A stretch of 64,000 nt of DNA from Ascarosepion bandense (lineage: Eukaryota > Mollusca > Cephalopoda > Sepiida > Sepiidae). Below, piece after piece: positions 55,515 through 64,000 of the stretch; position 1 is the first letter of the stretch; every line of letters begins with the position of its first letter. The stretch spans positions 7,379,001-7,443,000 of the forward strand of contig JBBBDQ010000330.1 in assembly GCA_037127315.1 (NCBI GenBank), read 5' to 3'. Under the pieces are notes generated by a model. It was not told where the DNA came from. It worked only from the letters and a program-made list of their open reading frames with translations, and made no database searches. A program made the position numbers and the translations under genes.

Positions 55515-56515
55515 AACATGTGGAATGGAAAGCATCTAATAAGTGCTGACAAACAGAAAATAAAGATATTCAGTGAGGAAATGTCCACATTGAAGATATC
55601 AAAGGAGCTACGCAGAGATCATCAAATGATGAAGAGGACTGTTCAAAATTTAACTAAGTTCAGAACTAGAAGCAAAGGAAAAGGTTGTAAGAACTTGTTT
55701 CCCCCATAGGGAAAGTAAGCTGAAGCAAATTATAGTGGAGAAAAAAAAACAAAAAAAAACACATCTGACCTATGCTCAGATCTTTGAACAAGCTAGAATT
55801 GAAGGAGTCAACAATGACAAAATGTGTAGAATACTTTGCAAATTGGCATTTGTTAAGAAGTTTCCGAATCAAACTCCTCTTACTAAATCAAAAAGTGTCA
55901 AAATTTGGCCATGAAATATTTGAAAATTAAGTTTTTTAAAGTAATTTTCATGAACCAAATTTGGATGACTCTCAGTGGATGAGCCAAAGGATAGATTTTA
56001 TCCAATGTGCATGTGGCTAAAAGAAGGGTAGCAAGGAGGCAATCAGTGTAATGAGATGGCTGAAATTATCAACCAAACCATTCAAAGATGAAGAAGTTAA
56101 GAAGTTAAACTGAACAGTGCTAACTATTAGGATTTCATGGACATAGCTGTTTTTGAATAGCACAAGTTCCAGCTTTGCAGTTTCAAAGTAGTGTATTTAT
56201 GCACAATCATGCTGCTCATGTATTGAAGGTTACCCCTTAAATTTTCTGTGTTTTTTTAAAAAAAAAAAAAAAGAGAGAGAAAATAATGGAATGGTCACCA
56301 TCAAGTCCTGTTCTGAATCCAATAAAAAATCTATGGTCAATTGTGAAGAATGAAATGATGTGAAGATGGCAAACAATATAACAGATTTTTCAAAGTCAGT
56401 TAAAATGACTATGTTGGAAATTGAACCTGCTGAAATGAAAAAAAAAAAAAGAAAAATAATGAAATAAATGGATAAGATTGCTGGCTGTTAACGAGAACAA
56501 GGGACACCATAATAA
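55515..56515 (+). pseudogene. Tc1-like transposase pseudogene
   Basis: In pieces across several frames: GKHLISADKQKI, LKISKELRRDHQMMKRTVQN, LTKFRTRSKGKGCKNL (N-terminal helix-turn-helix region, 55518-55700); LTYAQIFEQARIEG-type sequence near 55770; the first catalytic strand near 55945-55990, where the expected Asp is lost; a 'FMHNHAAHVLK' remnant of FMHDNAPSH near 56200; then WNGHHQVLF in place of WPSSSPDLNPIENLW, and YGQL.RMK..EDGKQYNRF near 56330-56380. The order is that of a Tc1/Tc3-type transposase (DDE superfamily). Many stops; the catalytic residues are not intact. Confidence 0.7.
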
Positions 56516-57441
56516 GATGTAAATGCTTCAAAGACTTATTATATATGTTTGTTCTTTGTTCTATTACTGTGTTGATGAACTGTTGATGATTTTATTACTT
56601 TTGTTATTGAAGGAAAAAGGGATTTTCTGGTTTTGCATAACTTCAGAATACATTTTTATAATTCCAATAACTTGAATAAAACATCTTCAAACGAATAGAA
56701 AATTTCACTCCAGTTTTATTTTAACTTCTAAATTAGTCAAGTTAATTTGACAAATTTGAGTAATTGGGAGCTTATGTAATTTGCATAACTTCAAAAGAAC
56801 TATATTTAATACTTTCTTAATTGTAATGGTGTTTAAGTACTTTTATTTTATGCAGTTATTATAGAAACAAGTAGATGTACAACTAGAAAGTGAACTATGC
56901 CATTCATGTAGCCAATATAAAGAAAATGCATTTACATAAATGCATTTGCTGCTATGCTAGAACTATAGACCAAACTGATTGTTCTCGTGTGTATTGTTAA
57001 TTTTGTCATAACCTTTAATAGAATGTGATGCATACAATGCTGCTCTAAGGAGTGTAATCAAAATGAGTCGTCTCAGTGACTTTATTGATTGATATGTAAT
57101 TTCTTAAAAGGCCCTGCTTTTCATTTAGTATTCTTGTCAATTTTTCTTTTTTTTTTCAAATAATTCTTAAAAAGCAGTGCTGGAAAGAAGAAAAGGTTAA
57201 CTTTTTTTTTTTTTGTTTGTTTTTAGAATTTTGTTTTTATAGTTTTTAATGTTTTAAAGAACTGGCTTTTCACACACACACACACACACCTCTCTATCTC
57301 TCTCTTTTCTCTTGCTAAATAAATTTATTTGTTTTAACATTATTTTTAATAGATGCTTGTATATATCAGTTTTTAATCCATTTCATAAATCTTTGGAACT
57401 TCCCATAATATCTTCTCTACTATAATAAAAACCATTGTTTT

Positions 57442-57445
<4 letters not shown>
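56516..57445. other. No gene recognised; probable flank of the Tc1 relic
   Basis: 'ttttgcataacttcagaatac' (56630) and 'atttgcataacttcaaaagaac' (56777) are related and could be pieces of the transposon end. A (CA)10 tract lies at 57271-57289. Confidence 0.35.

Positions 57446-57473
<28 letters not shown>
57446..57473. repeat. (GT)n microsatellite
   Basis: About 14 GT units followed by a short (TA)n. Confidence 0.95.
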
Positions 57474-57484
<11 letters not shown>

Positions 57485-57579
57485 TTGCTCTTTAACAGTG
57501 CCTTATTTTATTTTTTGCAATAATTATGTTGTCGAATAGTGAAGAATATATATTATTATAAAGTATGTGTGTATATATA

Positions 57580-57763
57580 ATTTTCTCCTGTCTTCGGGGG
57601 GTTTGGATTATTTTTTTTTCTTCATATGTCTTAATGTAAGATGCTCAATAGTAGGTACATCAATATATATGTTGCTGTCCTTTTAGACGGTATATTGTGA
57701 TGAATATTTTGGCATTATTTTTGATGCTACAGGCCCACGTGTGTATGTGTGCATATGTATAAT

Positions 57764-57802
<39 letters not shown>
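57580..57802 (+). repeat. Interspersed repeat R1 and (TA)n tract
   Basis: Second copy of the repeat at 11320-11535 in the same orientation, again ending in a (TA)n run (57768-57802). Confidence 0.65.
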
Positions 57803-57804
<2 letters not shown>

Positions 57805-58340
57805 CTAAATCTAAACTTATTTATAAATGGAACTTTGTCTGTGTGTCCATTACCTATAGACTCCGAAACGGCTGAACCAATTTTCTTGAAAATTTACACA
57901 GTTGTACTATAAGTGTCTGCGAGTGTTCTTAGCTAGGTTTTGTGTTGAGGTACCCACAATAAATATCGAAAATCGAAAAAATCGGGTTATAGAAGGAGTG
58001 GTCCGATTTTAATCAAATTTGATACACTCATAGACAAAGACATAAGAAACGATATTCAGAAGTTTCATGGTTGCAGTTCTTACAATAGTGCAGAAAATCG
58101 ATTTTTATATATATATATATATATATATAAAAGGCAAGATGTTGGTGTGTGTGTCTGTTTATCTGCCTGTATTTTAGTTTTTGCTTCGGGTTTGGCTCTA
58201 AGTCGGTATAATTGTAGTTCTTAGTCTCAGCCATGATACCATTTACTCAGAGGACTTATTTTGCCCTCAAAATTCAGTTTACGACAAAAAAAAATAACTT
58301 GATATTGATACCTGAGCAACGCTGGGCTATACTGCTAGTT
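57803..58340 (+). mobile_element. Interspersed repeat R2, forward copy
   Basis: Begins 'ctaaacttatttataaatggaactttgtctgtgtgtccattacc', then 'agactccgaaacggctgaacc', 'gattttaatcaaatttgatacactcatag', 'aaggcaagatgttggtgtgtg' and ends 'gagcaacgctgggctatactgctag'. The end motif (tagcccggcgttgc-like) and the 'gactccgaaac.gctgaaccaatttt' segment occur widely in invertebrate repeats. I do not assign a class. A reverse copy lies at 59100-59817. Confidence 0.75.
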
Positions 58341-58438
58341 TTATATTAGTAAATTTTCGTTTGGTGCTTCTGAATTCATTTAAGTTTTATGTGAATTAAA
58401 AACTATTTTCATTTAAGTATTCATGAGGGGGTGCTGAA

Positions 58439-58440
<2 letters not shown>

Positions 58441-58470
<30 letters not shown>
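58441..58470. repeat. (CA)n microsatellite
   Basis: 15 CA units. A (TA)22 tract follows at 58629-58672. No gene is seen between 58341 and 59099. Confidence 0.95.
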
Positions 58471-58473
<3 letters not shown>

Positions 58474-58625
58474 TAAGCAGTTTACAGATTTGTTTAATCC
58501 AACATGATTTATTATTACATTGAACATAATTTTTTTAACAGGTGTGTCTATGAAACTACTAAAAATATTGTTTATAGTATTAAGATAATAGTCTTTTTCT
58601 CTCATTCATTCATATATTATTATTC

Positions 58626-58676
<51 letters not shown>

Positions 58677-59099
58677 GTTAGTTTTTGGTCATAATTAAAT
58701 TAGACTAATACACAATTGTATTAAAGTGTTCAATACATTTATATTGTAGAACTTTTGAATATTTTTCATTTGGAACAACCTAGGTGTTAGCCTTTTGGTA
58801 TCTTCATCTGATTTACAATGACTGACTTTTCTGTTTTTTAAATGCACGAACAAGGATTTTTTACAAACACATGGCTTAAATTTTCCAAATTAGGGAGAAG
58901 ATATTCAAGGATCTTATATCACTTTCATTCATATTTGTATGATTCTAATATGTATTTATAGGGGTGTTTACATCTGGACATAATTTCTGGTCTTTCATTT
59001 ACTAATATTTTTGTGCTAGGAACAACATAATTGCTAACTTTTCCTCCTGGCATAAGCTGCGTACATTGCCACCATTGTATGGTCTAGCTATATATATAT

Positions 59100-59817
59100 A
59101 CTAGCAGTATAGCCCGGCGTTGCTTGGGTGTAATAAAAGCTTTAAAACTAATCCATGGTCCTGGAGCTAAGACTCTTTGGACGTTGGCATGAAAGACTAA
59201 AAGGCAACAGCTGTTTCCAGTTAAAGTGAAACAGTAGACTGAAAGAAAAATGAATGGATGTAAGAGAAATTTTGATTTCCTGGTATCGATATCAAATAAG
59301 TTTTTTTCAGCGTAAACTGAATTTTGAAGGCTAAGTAAGTCCACTGAGTAAATGGTATCATGGCTGAGAGTAAGAACTATAATTATACCGACTTAGAGCC
59401 AAACCTGAAGCAAAAACTAAAATAAAATGGCTGAAAAAAATACAGCCATACAGGCAGATAAACACACACATACAAACATCTTGCCTTATATATAATCGAT
59501 TTTTCTGCACTATTGTAAGAACTGCAACCTTGAAACTTCTGAATATCGTTTCTTATGTCTTTGTCTATGAGTGTATCAAATTTGATTAAAATTGGACCAC
59601 TTCTTCTATCACCCAATTTTTTTGAATAATCGATTTTTGATATTTATTGGGGGTACGTCGAAACAAAAGCTAGTTAAGAACACTCGCAGACGCTTATAGT
59701 ACAACTGTGTAAATTTTCAAGAAAATCGGTTCAGCCATTTCGGAGTCTATAGGTAATGGTTACGCGCACACACACACACACACAAAGTTCCATTTATAAA
59801 TAAGTTTAGATATATAT
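59100..59817 (-). mobile_element. Interspersed repeat R2, reverse copy
   Basis: The reverse complement of 57803-58340 with about 180 bp of additional internal sequence (59135-59300). Identity is high: 'aacgatattcagaagtttca' on one side is 'tgaaacttctgaatatcgtt' on the other. The left terminus is ACTAGCAGTATAGCCCGGCG. The two copies lie 760 bp apart in inverted orientation. Confidence 0.8.
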
Positions 59818-59825
59818 ATATATAT

Positions 59826-60790
59826 GCTGTTAAATATAAGAGACAATGAATGTCTATGTGTTTTATCATGAGCCATTCTAAATATCGTATTTTGGCTTTA
59901 ATTTCAGTTGAAAATAAAGACAAAAATTCTCCAACATTTGGATAATTTTTTAAGTTGGTTCTAAGCTTTCAGCTCACATGAGCCATCTTCAGAGAGGTTA
60001 CAGGGACGTTAACATAAAAACATCCACCATCAAAGACGATTTTATCTTGTGTTGACATAAAACTTTGCTAAGCAGTGATAAGTTACCAGATAGCAAACAC
60101 ATTTCTTAAATTTGTAATGCGGTTCTATGATGTCACACCACATGAGAGCTTGAAATGTTAACAGAACCATATATTCAAATGTAATGTGTTATGACCAGAT
60201 TTAAACGTGATTTTATAAAGTGTGGGTTGTTTTAATTAAATGTAGATGGCCTCCAATATCTGAAGGTTCTTTTTACTGTGTGTATAAGTGAGTATTATTA
60301 TATTGTTGACTAAAATTTGTCTGATATTATCTACATGGCTATGTTTTTCTAAGAAATGTTGTTTAATTGAACTCTGATCAGAAAGGTGACAAGTAAGTGT
60401 ACGGGAGAATATATTTAAATATATGGTTCTGTTAACATTTCAAGCTCTCATGCGGTGTGACATCATAGAACCACATTACAAATTTATGAACTGTGTTTGC
60501 TATCTGGTAACTCTTATCATTGCTTAGCAAAGTTTTGTCAACACAAGATAAAATCGTCTTTGATGGTGGATGTTTTTATGTTAACGTCCCTGTAACCTCT
60601 CTGAAGATGGCTCATGTGAGCTGAAAGCTGAGAACCAACGTAATAAAAAATTATCCAAATGTTGGAGAATTTTTGTCTTTATTTTCACCTGAAATTAAAG
60701 CCAAAATACAATATTTAGAACGGCTCATGATTAAACATAATAGACATTCATTGTCTCTTATATTTAACAGTATATGTTTAGAAAATTATC
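59826..60790. mobile_element. Penelope-like 5' end with inverted terminal repeats
   Basis: Left arm 59826-60180 and right arm 60412-60771 are reverse complements at high identity around a spacer of about 230 bp. Each arm read outward carries CTCTGAAGA, a TGGCTCA-TG-TGAGCT hairpin and GAAAGC, the hammerhead-like order CUGAAGA, stem II, GAA-A. The right arm runs directly into an open frame (next entry). One arm alone is also present at 3552-3910. Penelope insertions are known to carry terminal repeats in direct or inverted arrangement with one copy incomplete, and this fits. Stems I and III were not established. Confidence 0.75.
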
Positions 60791-60897
60791 CACTGCCTCG
60801 ATATACTAAATATATTATGAGCATGGCCGAGTATAAAAAACTTCTCTTTTCCAACCTTGAGACCCTGGTTAAAATCTCACAAGGGCTATTTTGTTAG
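60673..60897 (+). pseudogene. Possible Penelope-like polyprotein N-terminus
   Basis: An open frame of about 75 codons starts inside the right terminal repeat and reads through it: IKAKIQYLERLMIKHNRHSL, SLIFNSICLENYPLPRYTKY, then AEYKKLLFSNLE and a stop at 60895. The 'LIFN..CL....LP.YTK' stretch resembles the short region that precedes the RT in Penelope-like proteins (HL.FN..C....ILP.Y). The position, immediately after the terminal repeat, is right for a PLE start. No RT follows; the copy breaks off at about 60900. The identity is tentative. Confidence 0.45.
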
Positions 60898-60900
60898 GAA

Positions 60901-63138
60901 GGTGATTCTTGATGCTGTTTGTTTAGGAAAATGTTACCAGTTTGTGACACTTTTTGAAAGTGCCTGAAAACCATGCCACTGGTTGGCCCAAGCCTTGTGA
61001 GTGAAACCATTTGGAAATTGTCGATGCTAGTAAAAATTCACAAGTCATTATGACTGAGGGTTTGTGTAGTGGCCGTGTTAAAGAGAACTGTTGATTATGT
61101 CAGTGTAGAGTAGTATGTTGAACGTATTATACAGAGGGATGCTGAAGAATTTTTCATTTAAGAATAGAAGCTTCAAGACAGAATCATGTTAGATTGATTT
61201 TTTTAATTTTATTTTATAATGAATAAGATTTTAGAACTTTAGTAGTTGTAATGCTTACAGAATACAGTTGTCTGATGTAGAAAAGTCTAGCTTTTAAAGT
61301 GGCTTCCTCGGAATTTTCATGAAATTTCATTACATCTAAATATTTTCCCCGAGGTTTTAAAATTTAAAGATGTGTGTGCAGAGCATCAAAGTTTTCTGTT
61401 CGCTGGTTTAGTATTCACTTTTCATAAAATGATTATGAAAACCAATTTTTATTGGAGTTTGAGTTTCAGAATTGATTTGTACACATTTTGGTACATAGAA
61501 AAATACTCCAATTGCTTGGCTATAATCTTGGCTTTTCAAACACTTGCATTGATTTGTATTTTGTTTTTTGAATTCTTGATTCAGTGCTGATGCTAATTTT
61601 GTAGTTTCTGTTGTAAAGCGTGTGGGTGTTGAAAGGCTAGCAGCAGTTTGTGAATTTTTCAAGTGCATTTAAATCATTAGCTTCAATGACTATTAAAAAA
61701 AGAAAAAGAAACATCCTCTTGCCATAAGTGTTTTCTTGCATAATTGGAAACCAAGGAGAAGGGTGTTGTTCAAGATTCAGAGAGTTATTAAAGATACCAG
61801 TGTTTCATGATCCCCATAATCTTAATGCCATTTGATGCAAATGTCTATCTTGACCATAATATGATGCTTACATTTGGAGGAATGATGGTTGACTTGTGTT
61901 GCAAGTGCAGTATGTGACTCCTATCAGGTGATGTTTGCTTTCCATATTCATCAGAGAAGCCAGGTGCATGAGTGGGTTGATCTGAGAGATGGCCTTCTAG
62001 TTGCCAGGTGCAGAGCCGTGCCTTCATTAGATGACAGTTACTGCCCTCAACATGTTAACAGGTGATTGACCCATCTGTGCTTATGACACAAACAGGATTG
62101 GAGTTGATATATAAGTAACCATCCAAGAGAGAAGGGGAAGAGTTTCACACATTCTCATGAGAATGTAGAATCCATGTTCACCAAAAACACTTAAGCCACA
62201 CACCCACTTGCCAAAAGTAGTTGATGAGGTTCAGAGTTGAAAAAATGGTAATGTTAGATATAAGAGATTTTAGTTTAATGTTTTTATTAGTTTGAACAGC
62301 ATTACAAAAGCAACTGATTTCAAACATCAATACACAGTTATTGACAATTTTCATCTGATGTAGCAAATAAACTCTTGTTATTCTTTCCAACCTAAACTCT
62401 GTTGCTAATATTGTCTAGTATGAAAAATTATCATTCGAAAGATTCTTCATATTGGACAATGGATAAGACCTAATTATTTTGAGTTAGGTAGAAATGCAGG
62501 AGTGCATAATACCTTGTGTCTCCTAATATATGTGCAGTCAAAGCCCTTATGATGACACATGTGTGACCCCCTGGATGACTTAAGTTATTAATTGGCTGTT
62601 CATGTATTTGATCAAAGGAATACATGATTTGTCAGCATTTATACACTGACCATAAAAACCTTGCCATCTTTTGTGATATTCCAGCTTGAATAGTTTTGTT
62701 TTGGAAATTTTATTTATTTTTTAAGGATCTATGAGAAACTCTGACAAGTAAAAATCTGTAGTTAGAAGCTAGAGGGATTGGGGTCATGCTATGAAATCTA
62801 CTGACTACATAATTTTTTTTTTTCTATTTTATTTTTGGGGATATGCTGTGAGATTAAGGGATGTGCCCGAGGTTTTATGCTTTTTACATGAAAATTCATT
62901 AGTTCAGACTTTTAACCATATGATATTTTTTTAGATCATAATGCTGAAAATAATCCTGATATATATCATCCTTTATTTATTAACCCAATTAATAGATATC
63001 TATTCACACAGTCTGCTTTTCCAGCTTTTGCAGTCTGCACCAGTAATTTGTATTCATAACCGGGGCTTAGAAAATTTTCAAAGCTTCATGCAAAAATAAT
63101 CCTGTCAGTTTTGACAGGTACTATGCTAACAGGGTTAT

Positions 63139-63139
<1 letters not shown>
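60901..63139. other. No gene or known repeat recognised
   Basis: Less microsatellite-rich than most of the window. Open frames (for example 61372-61590 +) lack recognisable motifs. It could be intron or unique intergenic sequence. Confidence 0.4.

Positions 63140-63182
<43 letters not shown>
63140..63182. repeat. (CA)n microsatellite
   Basis: About 21 CA units, 26 bp before the satellite array. Confidence 0.95.
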
Positions 63183-63184
<2 letters not shown>

Positions 63185-63207
63185 GGAAGACAGCTAGCAT
63201 GCAAATG

Positions 63208-64000
63208 ATCATTCCTAGATGAAACTGTGTAAAATACCAAAACAACCATTCCTAGATGAAACTGTGTAAAATACCAAAACAATCATTCCTAGATGAAACT
63301 GTGTAAAATACCAAAACAATCATTCCTAGATGAAACTGTGTAAAATACCAAAACAATCATTCCTAGATGAAACTGTGTAAAATACCAAAACAATCATTCC
63401 TAGATGAAACTGTGTAAAATACCAAAACAATCATTCCTAGATGAAACTGTGTAAAATACCAAAACAATCATTCCTAGATGAAACTGTGTAAAATACCAAA
63501 ACAATCATTCCTAGATGAAACTGTGTAAAATACCAAAACAATCATTCCTAGATGAAACTGTGTAAAATACCAAAACAATCATTCCTAGATGAAACTGTGT
63601 AAAATACCAAAACAATCATTCCTAGATGAAACTGTGTAAAATACCAAAACAATCATTCCTAGATGAAACTGTGTAAAATACCAAAACAATCATTCCTAGA
63701 TGAAACTGTGTAAAATACCAAAACAATCATTCCTAGATGAAACTGTGTAAAATACCAAAACAATCATTCCTAGATGAAACTGTGTAAAATACCAAAACAA
63801 TCATTCCTAGATGAAACTGTGTAAAATACCAAAACAATCATTCCTAGATGAAACTGTGTAAAATACCAAAACAATCATTCCTAGATGAAACTGTGTAAAA
63901 TACCAAAACAATCATTCCTAGATGAAACTGTGTAAAATACCAAAACAATCATTCCTAGATGAAACTGTGTAAAATACCAAAACAATCATTCCTAGATGAA
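63208..64000. repeat. 37-bp satellite array, at least 21 units, open-ended
   Basis: The unit contains ATCATTCCTAGATGAAACTG followed by TGTAAAATACCAAAACA. Period is exactly 37 bp (ATTCCTAG at 63211, 63248, 63285 and so on). The first two units differ slightly at their left edge; all later units appear identical. The array continues past the end of the window. Confidence 0.97.

Noticed and set aside
61372..61668. Overlapping open frames on both strands
   Set aside because: No motif, no splice-site support and no repeat match; left as unrecognised DNA.
63208..64000. Regular 37-bp repeats as a possible CRISPR array
   Set aside because: The whole unit repeats without variable spacers, and the window is eukaryotic. 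It is a satellite.

Overview
The window is animal nuclear DNA: very AT-rich, full of (TA)n, (CA)n and (TC)n microsatellites, packed with decayed retroelements, and with only one recognisable host coding exon. The repeat mix (tRNA-derived SINEs, a very abundant CR1/Jockey-like LINE, Penelope-like elements, Tc1/mariner relics) and the exon match fit a cephalopod mollusc, most likely an octopus. That assignment is inference from repeat style, not from a species-diagnostic gene.

Host gene. The only convincing host coding sequence is 25583-25933 (+), an exon carrying the N-terminus of MPPE1/PGAP5, the metallophosphoesterase that remodels GPI anchors. It has a signal-anchor helix, the first metal-binding motif (ADTH) and a clean GT donor. 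By eye I could not find the next exon in the remaining 38 kb, so most of the right half is probably intron or flank. A CpG-rich, low-repeat stretch at about 20.95-21.40 kb is the best candidate for its promoter.

Repeats, left to right. 0-4 kb: a zinc-finger tail fragment, a Penelope-like (PLE) endonuclease relic in a strand-asymmetric A/C-rich block, and one PLE terminal repeat. 4.4-7.2 kb: three minus-strand copies of LINE family A with a 54-bp minisatellite between them, then a Tc1 relic. 7.9-10.1 kb: SINEs. 11.3-15 kb: a PLE end with an open GIY-YIG endonuclease frame, a 159-bp-arm foldback and two inverted PLE-terminal pairs. 15.5-20.2 kb: LINE fragments (A, C, D, and F with a PHD finger) and a tRNA SINE. 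22.7-25 kb: LINE-C, an LTR-element Gag remnant and LINE-A. 27-36 kb: SINE-in-LINE nesting, LINEs B, E and A, a mariner relic and PLE-tailed SINEs. 36.7-40.3 kb: inverted tRNA-like halves, a 700-bp foldback, an LTR-like block and a hammerhead ribozyme pair. 40.4-53.9 kb: LINE A, B and G copies, including the longest LINE-B relic (47.05-48.69 kb) and a clean 462-bp insertion with a 12-bp target-site duplication. 55.5-56.5 kb: a Tc1-like pseudogene. 57.8-60.8 kb: two inverted repeat pairs, the second a PLE 5' end. 63.2-64 kb: a homogeneous 37-bp satellite that runs off the window.

Most interesting signal. At 40256-40310 (+) the sequence folds on paper as a complete type I hammerhead ribozyme (CUGAUGA, stem II, GAA, 3-bp stem III, UA cleavage site, closed stem I). 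A mutated copy lies 257 bp upstream in direct orientation, which is the layout of retrozymes and PLE terminal repeats. Weaker CUGANGA...GAAA cores recur at more than a dozen places in this window, several inside inverted pairs and in tRNA-headed SINE-like repeats. The window also holds at least eight inverted pairs, which if transcribed would make long dsRNA, relevant in an animal group known for extensive A-to-I editing.
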